Source: Candidatus Gastranaerophilales bacterium
GTDB taxonomy: Bacteria > Cyanobacteriota > Vampirovibrionia > Gastranaerophilales > Gastranaerophilaceae
DNA length: 64,000 nucleotides
Assembly (NCBI GenBank): GCA_947625495.1
Contig: CANQOQ010000002.1
Span: forward strand, 1 to 64,000
Direction of reading: 5' to 3'
In this document: piece by piece, positions 54,449 to 63,017 of the stretch
Layout: the number at the start of each line of letters is the position of its first letter
Numbering within the stretch: position 1 is the first letter of the stretch
The notes under the pieces: generated by a model
What the model was told of the DNA's origin: nothing
The model's input: only the letters and a program-made list of their open reading frames with translations
Databases searched by the model: none
Translations under genes and position numbers: made by a program

Positions 54449-54664
54449 TTATTTGTAATCCCAGCAGTTTATATTCCCGCAATATCTGCAGACGGCATGT
54501 TTGTTCATAAATTGCAAATCCGGAATAAAGGTATAGCCATCAACATTTATCTTGATATCTCCATTTTGAGTATAAGAAATATCAAAAGATTTACTGCCCT
54601 TATATTCAGGACTGAACATAAGTTCAAACGTATCATTTGAATTACATTTTTTACACTTAAACAT
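54449..54664 (-). CDS. Small zinc-binding protein
   Basis: 71 aa with CKKC near the N-terminus (residues 4-7) and CRYCGNINC near the C-terminus, separated by a beta-rich stretch (IKINVDGYTFIPDLQ). The four or five cysteines suggest a zinc ribbon. AGGGAT precedes the ATG, eight bases after the upstream membrane protein gene. Function unknown. Confidence 0.65.
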   Translation of the reverse strand: MFKCKKCNSNDTFELMFSPEYKGSKSFDISYTQNGDIKINVDGYTFIPDLQFMNKHAVCRYCGNINCWDYK

Positions 54665-54672
54665 ATCCCTGA

Positions 54673-55593
54673 TTATCCGATTGCTCTTTTAATTATTTCA
54701 TCGGTATTTTTTGAAAATTCTTTAATTTTTTCATTATCATATAATCTGTATAACTCTGTAAAACAAGAACATCTAAATGGCAGAGTAAAACCTATAATTA
54801 TAAAAGAAAATATATTTTCAACAAACATTTTTGAAATATATAAAGGAGATAAATTATCAATCAAATAATTTTTCAAAGAATAGTCTAAATTTAAATTATT
54901 AACATAATCGCTAATCGGGATTAAGTTAAAAAACTTCTCACAGCTTACAATCAAAAATGAATAGAAAGAAGATTTTTCAATAGCCCAAATCAGAAGCGAA
55001 GGCAAAAACATATAAGTGACGACAAAACATAATAAAATTAATGTAATTGTAGGCAGTAAATATGATTTTGTGAGATTAAAACTTCTTTTAACAACCTGAA
55101 ACGGATTTAAATCCGATTCAAATGCAAATATCTGAAATGTAAGACATAAAAATATTCCTAAAAGCGGAACTAAAAGCAGAACGGTAACAATCAGCATTAA
55201 GATAATATATTTAAATAATTTTCTTTGAATAACAGCATTATTTTCTTTAAAATTTATTTTTTTTACTGTTTTTTTATTATTATGTGTATAAAAAAGGATA
55301 TTTAAAGCCGAAAAATTAATAATGTAATCATAAAAAGCTTTAACAAAAACCAAAAGCAAAACTGCAATTGAAATAAGATAGATAACACTCATTGTTCCTA
55401 AAGAATTAAAACTTCCCGAATTGATTGTAAAAAAATATGTTAAGACAAAAATGAGAGCTAAAGAAAAGATTTGTCCAAAAATAGGGAAAGCGAGTGCTTT
55501 TGAAGTCTGATCAAGATACAGAAAATATGAACGTATACTTGAAAAGAAAATTTTAAAAACACCTGTAAATTTATTTGATTTTTTCTTTGGCAT
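54673..55593 (-). CDS. Polytopic membrane protein of unknown function
   Basis: 306 aa with about six TM segments and a small cytoplasmic loop near residues 95-120. The central ESDLNPFQVVKRSFNLTKSY is like the amphipathic helix of the membrane-domain proteins that shape or regulate envelopes (DUF975/YIP1-like layouts), but I cannot assign a family. GAGGAAGT precedes the ATG. Confidence 0.7.
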   Translation of the reverse strand: MPKKKSNKFTGVFKIFFSSIRSYFLYLDQTSKALAFPIFGQIFSLALIFVLTYFFTINSGSFNSLGTMSVIYLISIAVLLLVFVKAFYDYIINFSALNILFYTHNNKKTVKKINFKENNAVIQRKLFKYIILMLIVTVLLLVPLLGIFLCLTFQIFAFESDLNPFQVVKRSFNLTKSYLLPTITLILLCFVVTYMFLPSLLIWAIEKSSFYSFLIVSCEKFFNLIPISDYVNNLNLDYSLKNYLIDNLSPLYISKMFVENIFSFIIIGFTLPFRCSCFTELYRLYDNEKIKEFSKNTDEIIKRAIG

Positions 55594-55619
55594 ACTTCCT
55601 CTTTTTCAATTTTTATATT

Positions 55620-55648
55620 AGCATACATATATAGATTGTCCGAGTAAA
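55620..55648 (-). promoter_or_regulatory. Promoter at the left edge of repeat B
   Basis: On the minus strand TTTACT (55643-55648, inside the repeat) and TATGCT (55620-55625, outside) are 17 bases apart, upstream of the 306-aa membrane protein gene. Confidence 0.4.
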
Positions 55649-55861
55649 TTTTTACGATAAGCCGAAAGTGTGAGTAAAAATTTGCGAGTGACGTTTTGAA
55701 AAGGTGAGCAACTTTACGGTTGCGAGGAGCGAAATTACGGACGAACGAAGTTCGGTAAGCGAGGTTAGAAGCGAGTCAAGGCGATAGCCGAAGGAGCGAC
55801 AAGACCGAGCGTAAAGTAATTTCAAGACAGCAAGCGTAATGTTGCGACACTAGATTAAATT
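55635..55861 (+). repeat. Dispersed intergenic repeat, full copy (B)
   Basis: 227 bp between divergent genes, the same length as the inverse copy at 40137-40363 and differing at only scattered bases. Conserved left end ATTGTCCGAGTAAA, right end GCGACACTAGATTAAATT. It contains a long AAATTTTTAC/GTAAAAATTT stem, GCAAC-TTTACG-GTTGC, GAAC-GAA-GTTC and GGC-GATA-GCC hairpins. There is no ORF. Confidence 0.9.
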
Positions 55862-55870
55862 TAATATAAT
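55842..55870 (+). promoter_or_regulatory. Promoter at the right edge of repeat B
   Basis: TTGCGA (55842-55847, inside the repeat), 17 bases, TATAAT (55865-55870, outside). The ATG of the PHP gene begins at 55877, seven bases after the -10, so the message would be leaderless or nearly so. Confidence 0.45.
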
Positions 55871-55876
55871 TTTAAC

Positions 55877-56518
55877 ATGAGACGTGAAGAATTAGAAAAA
55901 CTGTTAAAATCTTTTGAAGAAAAGGATTTTTATAAAAATACGGACTTACATATACACTCAAATGAGTCAGACGGGAAAATGAGTGCGTATGAGATAGTTT
56001 CTCAGGCAAAAGAAAGAAATTTAAAGTATATAGCAATATGTGATCACAACAGTATAGACTGTTATTTAAATACAAACATTTTAAGTGAAAAATTTATAAT
56101 ACCGGCAGTTGAATTTGACTGTATTTATAAAGGCACGCTAATGCACATTTTAGGCTACGGCATTGATATAGACAGTAATGAAATAAAAGAATTGTGTGCA
56201 AAAACAAAGAGCGGAAAAACATTTAATCTGATAAGATTATTAAAATTACGTTCACCAAAGAGAGTAATTGAGGCAATAAAAAAATCAGGCGGGATAGCAG
56301 TGTGGGCACATCCTGCTTGCTGCTGGGGCAATATAGAAAATATAGCAAAAGATTTAATAAACTTTGGTCTTGACGGAATGGAGGTTTATTATCCTTATAA
56401 CGGACTTCGGGGTATACTTAAATTTCACTCAAAAGAACATATCTTAGATATAGCTAAAAAATATAACTTAATACAAACAGGCGGAACGGATTCTCACGGG
56501 AAAAAGCTGTTAAGCTAA
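55877..56518 (+). CDS. PHP-domain phosphoesterase
   Basis: 213 aa. TDLHIHSNESDGKMSAYE gives the HxH and Asp metal ligands; CDHNSIDC, WAHPACCWG and GGTDSHG supply the others. This is the layout of the short YciV/TrpH-like PHP proteins (3',5'-nucleoside bisphosphate or oligonucleotide phosphatases). No Shine-Dalgarno is visible. Its last four bases overlap the convergent TPR gene. Confidence 0.88.
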   Translation: MRREELEKLLKSFEEKDFYKNTDLHIHSNESDGKMSAYEIVSQAKERNLKYIAICDHNSIDCYLNTNILSEKFIIPAVEFDCIYKGTLMHILGYGIDIDSNEIKELCAKTKSGKTFNLIRLLKLRSPKRVIEAIKKSGGIAVWAHPACCWGNIENIAKDLINFGLDGMEVYYPYNGLRGILKFHSKEHILDIAKKYNLIQTGGTDSHGKKLLS

Positions 56519-57066
56519 TCTTCCGTAATAGTTTGAATATAAGCTTTTATCCCTTTAGTAATTAAAAGATTCGGTTCTTTATCGCAAAAGTCATCAAGCA
56601 TGGTAATTCCTGTTGTAACCTGCCCTGTTTGGATATACAAAAGCCCTGCCGCAACGGTATTTAGTGCAGATGAATCATCATTTTTATATTTTTCAAGCAT
56701 TTTTTCAGCAATACCGAGTTTTTTATAATTTTCGACCATATTAAGATAATAGTCAAAACATAATATATTTAAGCTGACAGCTTTCTCAAAACAAGGTTTT
56801 GCAAGATTATCATATCCGATTTTCTCATAAGTTTTTCCCAAATTAACATAATAAACGGCACTTGCCTGTGAATTAGGATTTAAATCTATGGCAATTTGAA
56901 ATTCTTTTATGGCACCAAAATAATACTTTTCTTCAAGATAAATAAGCCCTTTATTATTATGTCTGTATGCATTTTTTTGAGCATCTATAAGTTCATCCGC
57001 AAAAACACAAGAAGCAAACAAAAGACATATAAAACAACATATAATAATCTTTTTTATTAAATGCAA
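56515..57066 (-). CDS. Exported TPR protein
   Basis: 183 aa. N-terminal signal (about 1-24) LIKKIIICCFICLLFASCVFA with likely cut before DE; FASC is a poor lipobox. Two or three TPRs follow (about 33-120: HNNKGLIYLEEKYYFGAIKEF; YYVNLGKTYEKIGYDNLAK). A periplasmic scaffold is likely. It overlaps the MBL gene by 10 bases. Confidence 0.8.
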   Translation of the reverse strand: MHLIKKIIICCFICLLFASCVFADELIDAQKNAYRHNNKGLIYLEEKYYFGAIKEFQIAIDLNPNSQASAVYYVNLGKTYEKIGYDNLAKPCFEKAVSLNILCFDYYLNMVENYKKLGIAEKMLEKYKNDDSSALNTVAAGLLYIQTGQVTTGITMLDDFCDKEPNLLITKGIKAYIQTITED

Positions 57067-57995
57067 ATTTCCATTCCTTCTTTTGCAAGAAAATAGTTCT
57101 TATTTTTAGATTTAAATGAATTTTCAATAAAAGTCAATTTATCATCATTATAAGAAGGGTCGAAATGGAAAAACGCTAATTTTTTGACATTAGCATTAAC
57201 AGCAGTATCAAAAGCCATATCAAAAGTGGAATGACCAAATCCCTGTTTAGGTATAACAGGTGATAAATAGTCTTCCGTAGTATATTGGCTGTCATGAATG
57301 AGTAAATCCGCATCTTTAGCAAATAATTCAAGGCGTTTTGCTCCGCCCTGATAGCATTCGGTATCCGTGGCATACACCAGAGTTTTACCTTTATACGAAA
57401 TTTTAAAACACATAACTCCATAATTAGGGTGTGAATTAGATTTTAAAAATGATATTACTACTTCATTATTTTTTGAATTAAAATCCGAAGAATTTGAGAT
57501 TCGTTCTACATAAGGCATTTTAGAATCTTTATCAAATTTTATTATTTCAGATTCATTTATATCTCTAATTAAAAAATCAGCAGTATTATCATAAATATTA
57601 ATAGGGAATGATTTACCGTAAATTAATTCAGAGAGTGTATCATCAAGACAAGAGTCAATACCGCTGTAGCCAAAGAGAGAAAGTTTTGTAGTTGCAATAT
57701 TAACAGGTTTAAAAAAGTTCAATCCCTGTATATGGTCCTGATGAACATGGCTTAACAGAACAGTAACAGAAATAGGGGTTCTGTCGGAAATATTTTCACC
57801 CGAAGAAAGATAATCTTTATAAAGTTTATCACCTAAAGAAATCATACCGCTGCCACAGTCAAGAATAATATGCTGACAGCCTGCTGTAATTTCTACACAG
57901 GATGTATTCCCGCCATATTTAAGAAAATCTTTACTGCAAACAGGGTAAGACCCTCTTACTCCCCAAAATTTAACTTTAAAATCTTTCTGCACCAT
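57057..57995 (-). CDS. Metallo-beta-lactamase-fold hydrolase
   Basis: 312 aa from ATG 57995, preceded by GAAGG; a TTG at 58010 is an alternative. KVKFWGVRGSYP at the start, then VLLSHVHQDHIQGL (HxHxDH), a YATDTECY strand and HSTFDMAFD. The metal site looks complete. Related proteins are annotated as phosphodiesterase or RNase Z-like; substrate unknown. Cytoplasmic. Confidence 0.85.
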   Translation of the reverse strand: MVQKDFKVKFWGVRGSYPVCSKDFLKYGGNTSCVEITAGCQHIILDCGSGMISLGDKLYKDYLSSGENISDRTPISVTVLLSHVHQDHIQGLNFFKPVNIATTKLSLFGYSGIDSCLDDTLSELIYGKSFPINIYDNTADFLIRDINESEIIKFDKDSKMPYVERISNSSDFNSKNNEVVISFLKSNSHPNYGVMCFKISYKGKTLVYATDTECYQGGAKRLELFAKDADLLIHDSQYTTEDYLSPVIPKQGFGHSTFDMAFDTAVNANVKKLAFFHFDPSYNDDKLTFIENSFKSKNKNYFLAKEGMEICI

Positions 57996-58042
57996 ATTTG
58001 AAGCCTTCAAAACAACATTAATTAATGATACTTCATTAATAA

Positions 58043-58987
58043 TTATTTGTCCATAATAATAACATTGTTTCTGTCTTGAGGTCTGCCATAGTATATTTTA
58101 CCGCCTAAAGTCAAAATTTTAGTTTTTTTCTGTAAATCTTTTAAATTAGTTTCATGAAAATCAAATTTAAAAATAACTTTTTTAAATTTATTATCGACGG
58201 TAATAACCCTGAATGAATTAGGATAACCTGCAAGAGTAGGAGAAGAAACATGCAAAATATGACCACGTTTTGTAATTTTAGCTGCATGATAATGGCCTGA
58301 AAATATAGCAATAGGCATTTTATACTTATCTAAAACAGCCTTAAATTCATTATCATTAAGTATTTTATGATTAGGAGCATCATAAGGAGGTAAAAGCGGG
58401 AAATGAAGAAATATCAATACGACATCATTTTTAGACTCGGATAAAAGTTCATCAAGCCAGCATAACTGTTCTTGAGTAATTTTACCGTTAGAGGAAATCC
58501 CTTTATTTTTTGCGCCGTCCAGAACTATAACTCTAAACCCCGGTTTAGGCTTAAAAGTATAATATGTTGAATCGAATTTATAATTAGGATTAACTTCTTT
58601 TAATATTTCAACATATTTAGCTTTAGTAAGAAAACCCGACGTAGTGGTATCATGGTTTCCCATAGCAAAATACCACGGGTAATTCATCGTGTTAAGAATT
58701 TCTGAAACCGCATATAATGAATCTTTTTGTGGTTTATCAATAAGATCACCGGTTATAATAACAAAATCAACTTTTTTTTCACAATTAATCTGTTTAACGG
58801 CGTCTAGAAGTAAAGGCCTTGTTTTTGATAATAATTTATAAGATGTATCTTCTTGGACTTGCGCAAAATGAACATCAGACAGCTGAACGAATTTAACTGT
58901 TCTTGAAAAAGATGGTAAATCCGTTATAAAGAACATTAAGGCTACAATAAAAAATATATAAAAACAATCTTTTAAAAGCTTTTTCAT
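58043..58987 (-). CDS. Exported calcineurin-like metallophosphoesterase
   Basis: 314 aa. An N-terminal signal/TM (about 9-25) is followed by the phosphoesterase motifs LSDVHF, ITGDLID, MGNHD, FLHFP and FSGHYHAA. The two-metal site is complete. Predicted outside the cytoplasmic membrane. Substrate unknown. Confidence 0.88.
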   Translation of the reverse strand: MKKLLKDCFYIFFIVALMFFITDLPSFSRTVKFVQLSDVHFAQVQEDTSYKLLSKTRPLLLDAVKQINCEKKVDFVIITGDLIDKPQKDSLYAVSEILNTMNYPWYFAMGNHDTTTSGFLTKAKYVEILKEVNPNYKFDSTYYTFKPKPGFRVIVLDGAKNKGISSNGKITQEQLCWLDELLSESKNDVVLIFLHFPLLPPYDAPNHKILNDNEFKAVLDKYKMPIAIFSGHYHAAKITKRGHILHVSSPTLAGYPNSFRVITVDNKFKKVIFKFDFHETNLKDLQKKTKILTLGGKIYYGRPQDRNNVIIMDK

Positions 58988-59031
58988 AAGAAAATTATAT
59001 CAAAAAAAAATTTATTGTATAAAATAAAAAT

Positions 59032-60279
59032 ATGAAACATACGGAAGTAAAAATTAAATCAATAATAATATATACAATTATAATCTTTGTGTTAGTAGTG
59101 TGTGCAGATATAATAATAAGTCCCAAAAGGATTATACAATGCAAAATACTGCCAAAGCAATTAAACAGCTTGACTTATACTCAAAAAATCGCACCTCAAA
59201 GACTATACATAAATGTATGGCGCATTGTAAAAAATGAATATGCCGATAAAACAATGAATAACCAGAATTGGTATAAATGGCGCAACAGATATTTAAAATA
59301 TATAAAGACGGACGAAGATGCCTATCTTGCAATAAATACGATGTTATCAAGCCTAAATGACCCTTATACCAAATTTTTTCCGCCCGAAATGTTTTTTAAA
59401 CAAGAAGAAATTATGGATTCTACCGTATCAGGAATTGGTATTATTGTTGACAAAACAAATAACGGTCTTGTCGTTAAAAGTGTTATCAATAATTCTTCGG
59501 CTGAAAAAAATGACATAAGAATCAATGACATTATTATAAAAATCAATAATAATGATGTTTTATCCAACCAACTTGAAGAAATTTTAAAATCAAAAGATTT
59601 TGTTGAAAATAAAACAATAAATCTGACAATAAAAAGAAATAACAAAATTTTAAATAAAAAAATTAATAAATCAAAAATTCCCATTGAAACAATGAAATAT
59701 GAAATAACAAAAGAGAATATAGCAATAGTAACAATAAGAACAATAATGGGAACAAAAGCGGTAAATGATTTTGCTGATATACTTGAAAAAACGAATAATA
59801 CTAATGCGATGATAATAGATTTAAGAGATAATTACGGCGGAGTATTGTCAAATGCCATAGAAATGGCAAACGAAATGCTCAATAACCAAATTATAGTAAA
59901 TATAGAATCCAAAAATAATAAAATACAAATATACGCTGACAGTGAAAATAAATACAAAAACAAACCCGTAATAATACTTGTAAATAGGCATACCGCATCA
60001 GCGGCGGAGATATTGGCTGGTACTTTAAAAGAAAACTTGAATGCCGTACTGATAGGAGATTACACATACGGCAAGAATGCGATTCAACAAGTTATACCAC
60101 TGCATAATAATACGGGATTATTAATAACATCAGCAAAATATCTGCTTCCGTCAGGGAAAGACATTCATCTAAAAGGAATAACTCCAGATATATATATGAG
60201 CAGTAAGAAATATACAAATAAAGAAGTAAAAGAAGCCGCCGTAAAATTAGCCAATAAGATAGTGAAAAAAAACATATAA
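59032..60279 (+). CDS. S41 family C-terminal processing protease (CtpA-like)
   Basis: 415 aa. N-terminal signal/TM (about 10-30), a PDZ domain (about 128-205: GIGIIVDKTNNGLVVKSV) and the S41 core with MIIDLRDNYGG, nucleophile Ser in NRHTASAAEI and general-base Lys in YTYGKNAIQQ. It trims periplasmic or lumenal proteins at their C-termini. Full length. Confidence 0.93.
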   Translation: MKHTEVKIKSIIIYTIIIFVLVVCADIIISPKRIIQCKILPKQLNSLTYTQKIAPQRLYINVWRIVKNEYADKTMNNQNWYKWRNRYLKYIKTDEDAYLAINTMLSSLNDPYTKFFPPEMFFKQEEIMDSTVSGIGIIVDKTNNGLVVKSVINNSSAEKNDIRINDIIIKINNNDVLSNQLEEILKSKDFVENKTINLTIKRNNKILNKKINKSKIPIETMKYEITKENIAIVTIRTIMGTKAVNDFADILEKTNNTNAMIIDLRDNYGGVLSNAIEMANEMLNNQIIVNIESKNNKIQIYADSENKYKNKPVIILVNRHTASAAEILAGTLKENLNAVLIGDYTYGKNAIQQVIPLHNNTGLLITSAKYLLPSGKDIHLKGITPDIYMSSKKYTNKEVKEAAVKLANKIVKKNI

Positions 60280-60290
60280 TATGATATAAT
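60262..60290 (+). promoter_or_regulatory. Extended -10 promoter of the 6S-like RNA
   Basis: GTGAAA (60262-60267), 17 bases, then TGATATAAT, i.e. an extended -10 with TATAAT at 60285-60290. Start expected near 60297. It overlaps the end of the S41 gene. Confidence 0.65.
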
Positions 60291-60296
60291 GTTAAT

Positions 60297-60459
60297 GCTC
60301 TATACGGGTATTTATTTTGTTCCTACATCTTGATTAATAGGGAAAGAAGACTCTCATAACAATGCAGTAGACCTGCCATCGCAGCAGGAAACGGATTTGT
60401 TAAGGCGCTTACCCACCTGTGGAGCTTTCACAGGTAACAAAATCATACTTGTATAGGGC
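60297..60459 (+). ncRNA. ssrS: Probable 6S RNA
   Basis: 163 nt non-coding region with an extended -10 promoter in front. The ends form a long closing stem: GCTCTATACGGGTAT (from 60297) pairs with ATACTTGTATAGGGC (ending 60459), including G-U pairs, and TTTTGTT pairs with AACAAAA just inside. A large internal bubble follows, with an ACCTGTG/CACAGGT hairpin on its 3' side, then an apical stem (AACAA/TTGTT and CCTGC/GCAGG). Closing stem, central bubble with 3'-side hairpin and apical stem are the 6S RNA architecture, which mimics an open promoter and sequesters RNA polymerase. The assignment rests on the fold, size and position only. Confidence 0.55.
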
Positions 60460-60774
60460 TTAATTATATGAAAAATATCTTTCAAAATCTACATCGTCAA
60501 AATTACACAAAAGCCTATATACATCATCATCTTCATCCATTTTCTGGAATTTATATTCATCAAATTTCCATAATTTTGGATTAATTCCGCATACCCTTAT
60601 AATTTCTTTATCAAGCAGGATATTAAGTTTTTTCTTAACAATATCCAGAGGCATTTCAAGCAATTTAGAAAGTTCGACAGCAGAAATTCCCTCGGCTCTC
60701 GAGCATTTTTCGGGAGTGAGAAACATAAGTTCAAGACCTACTTTTTTTAATTCTGTGTCTTCTATTGTATCCAT
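60460..60774 (-). CDS. Small winged-helix-like protein
   Basis: 104 aa. A helix-turn-helix-like stretch is visible at about 28-62 (GISAVELSKLLEMPLDIVKKKLN; LLDKEIIRVCG), then an acidic tail. GGATAAGAAA precedes the ATG. Its stop abuts the 3' end of the 6S-like RNA. It may be a DNA-binding regulator; the target is unknown. Confidence 0.65.
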   Translation of the reverse strand: MDTIEDTELKKVGLELMFLTPEKCSRAEGISAVELSKLLEMPLDIVKKKLNILLDKEIIRVCGINPKLWKFDEYKFQKMDEDDDVYRLLCNFDDVDFERYFSYN

Positions 60775-60899
60775 TTTCTTATCCGTTATTCAAATGTCAT
60801 GTTCGGCAGTTTTTTAAAATACTTTAATTTATTTTACTTTAAATATATTTTTTTTTCTTTAATTATTGTACAATCATTATGGTTAATCGGGAACTTTTT

Positions 60900-63017
60900 A
60901 TGGCAGAGTACAATATTTGTTACAGTTTAGATTCAAAATATGCTGAGCAGCTTGCTGTTTCCATTTCTTCCATATTAAGAAATTCATTAGATAATGAAAA
61001 TATCAGATTTTATATTCTTGATGGCGGATTAACAAAGCAGGATAAAACAAATATAGAATTATTAAAAAATATTAAGAATTTTGAAATTAACTATATTGAA
61101 ATAAATCCGTCAGAGTTTAAGAACTGCCCATTGTTAAAGGATAAAGATAACAAATATAAAAAATATCACGTCACGCTTCCTACATATTTCAGGTTCAAGC
61201 TGGCTTCAATATTTGATAAATCAGATAAAATTTTATATTTGGACTGCGATGTAATAATAAATAAATCATTAAAAACACTTTACGAAACAAATATAAAAGA
61301 TACGGCGGCCTTAATGGTTTTGGATGCCGAAAGCAAAAGAGAAGCTGAAAGATTAAATTTAGAAAAATATTGTAATGCCGGTGTAATGCTTATTAATCTT
61401 GACTATTGGCGAAAAAACAATGTAGAACAAAGGCTGTTTGATTATGCAAAAAACAATGCCGATAAAATATTATGGCAGGATCAGGATGTTATAAATGCCG
61501 TATTAGAAAACGAAATAAAAACCATAGATAACAAATGGAATTTCCAATATTTTCAATATGAAAATATTGATATAGAGAAACTTCCGAAAATCGGGATTTT
61601 TCATCTTGCCGGAAGATTTAAGCCTTGGCTTATGGCTTTTGAACACCCTTTGTATGATCTTTATTATTTTTATCTCGCTAAGACCGCTTGGAGAAACAAA
61701 ATAATCAAATACAAAGAGAATGCAAGCGGTAAAACTTTAAAAAATAATATTGGCGGCAATATTACAAATATACTTGTTAATGCTACTGATGAAGATATTC
61801 AAAAAATTTATTCGGAAATAAACAAAATATATGAACTTAAATCCGATTTAACCTCTCAAACCGATGAAAAAGTTTCTAAAGTTTATGATGAAATTTCTAA
61901 AAACTATGACTATACTAATCAGCTTTCAAATGAGCTTAAATCCTCAATTATTGACTCCGAGCAGCGCTCTAATGACTCTATTAACTCGCTTAAATCCGAT
62001 TTAACCTCTCAAACTGATGAAAAAGTTTCTAAAGTTTATGATGAAATTTCTAAAAACTATGACTATACTAATCAGCTTTCAAATGAGCTTAAATCCTCAA
62101 TTATTGACTCCGAGCAGCGCTCTAATGACTCTATTAACGCTCTTAAATCTGATTTAAATGCTCAATCTGACGAAAAGGTTTCTAAAGTCTACGATGAAAT
62201 TTCTAAAAACTATGATTATACCAATCAATTATCTGATGAACTGAAATCTTCTATTATTGACTCTGAGCAGCGCTCAATCGGCTCTATTAACTCTCTTAAA
62301 TCTGATTTAACCTCTCAAACCGATGAAAAGGTTTCTAAAGTCTACGATGAAATTTCTAAAAACTATGATTACACTAATAAATTATCAAATGAGCTTAAAT
62401 CTTCAATTATTGACTCTGAACAGCGTTCAATCGGTTCTATTAACTCTCTTAAATCCGATTTAACCTCTCAAACCGATGAAAAAGTATCTAAAGTCTATGA
62501 CGAAATTTCTAAAAACTATAAATACACGGAAGAACTTGTTAATAAAGCTGAAAATAATACAAAAGCAAACATAAATGAAATACAAACAATGAAATTTGAT
62601 ATTTCTAATAAGGCAAAAGATTTATATATATACATGAATGAACAATTTACCGGTTTATTCAGCGAATTTAACGAAAGCCATAAACTTTTAAATGATAAGA
62701 TTGAAAATAAAAGTATTGAAAATAATAAAAAACTTGAATCTGCCGTTGAAAACACTAAAGTGTTTAATCAAGAATTGAAAAATAATACGGAATCTGCCAT
62801 AAATACTTTTAATGAAAAACTGCAAACCATAGAAAACCAATATAAACAACATATATCAGAACTGCAAAATACTTTTAACGAGCAGCTAAACAGTCAAAGA
62901 GTTAAATATGAAAAAAAATTATCAGACTTAGAAAATATAATTGCTGCCTTTGAAAACAAATATGAATTAAAAAAAGAAAGTATTTTTGATAAATTAAAAA
63001 AGAGCATGAAAAAATGA
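60900..63017 (+). CDS. GT8-family glycosyltransferase with coiled-coil tandem-repeat tail
   Basis: 705 aa from ATG 60900. An ATG at 60879 is in frame, but TACAAT at 60869-60874 places the likely transcript start near it, and GGGAA precedes 60900. The N-terminal GT8 domain (about 1-260) has YNICYSLDSKYAEQLAVSIS, the DxD site in LYLDCDVIINKSL, YCNAGVMLINLDYWR and IFHLAGRFKPW. GT8 enzymes transfer glucose or galactose from UDP-sugars. From about residue 313 four exact-length 51-residue repeats plus a partial one form a coiled coil, then a further helical tail to the end. No TM segment or signal. The following gene overlaps by four bases and shares the tail motif. Confidence 0.88.
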   Translation: MAEYNICYSLDSKYAEQLAVSISSILRNSLDNENIRFYILDGGLTKQDKTNIELLKNIKNFEINYIEINPSEFKNCPLLKDKDNKYKKYHVTLPTYFRFKLASIFDKSDKILYLDCDVIINKSLKTLYETNIKDTAALMVLDAESKREAERLNLEKYCNAGVMLINLDYWRKNNVEQRLFDYAKNNADKILWQDQDVINAVLENEIKTIDNKWNFQYFQYENIDIEKLPKIGIFHLAGRFKPWLMAFEHPLYDLYYFYLAKTAWRNKIIKYKENASGKTLKNNIGGNITNILVNATDEDIQKIYSEINKIYELKSDLTSQTDEKVSKVYDEISKNYDYTNQLSNELKSSIIDSEQRSNDSINSLKSDLTSQTDEKVSKVYDEISKNYDYTNQLSNELKSSIIDSEQRSNDSINALKSDLNAQSDEKVSKVYDEISKNYDYTNQLSDELKSSIIDSEQRSIGSINSLKSDLTSQTDEKVSKVYDEISKNYDYTNKLSNELKSSIIDSEQRSIGSINSLKSDLTSQTDEKVSKVYDEISKNYKYTEELVNKAENNTKANINEIQTMKFDISNKAKDLYIYMNEQFTGLFSEFNESHKLLNDKIENKSIENNKKLESAVENTKVFNQELKNNTESAINTFNEKLQTIENQYKQHISELQNTFNEQLNSQRVKYEKKLSDLENIIAAFENKYELKKESIFDKLKKSMKK
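61836..62526 (+). repeat. In-gene tandem repeat, 153-bp period
   Basis: Units begin at 61836, 61989, 62142, 62295 and 62448, all 153 bp apart; the last is truncated. Each encodes 51 residues containing LKSDLTSQTDEKVSKVYDE and ISKNYDYTNQLS. The first two units are nearly identical at DNA level and later ones drift at third positions. Confidence 0.95.

Noticed and set aside
61836-62526. CRISPR-like regular repeats
   Set aside because: The 153-bp periodic repeat is in frame within a protein and has no spacer structure. No CRISPR array or cas gene was seen anywhere in the window.
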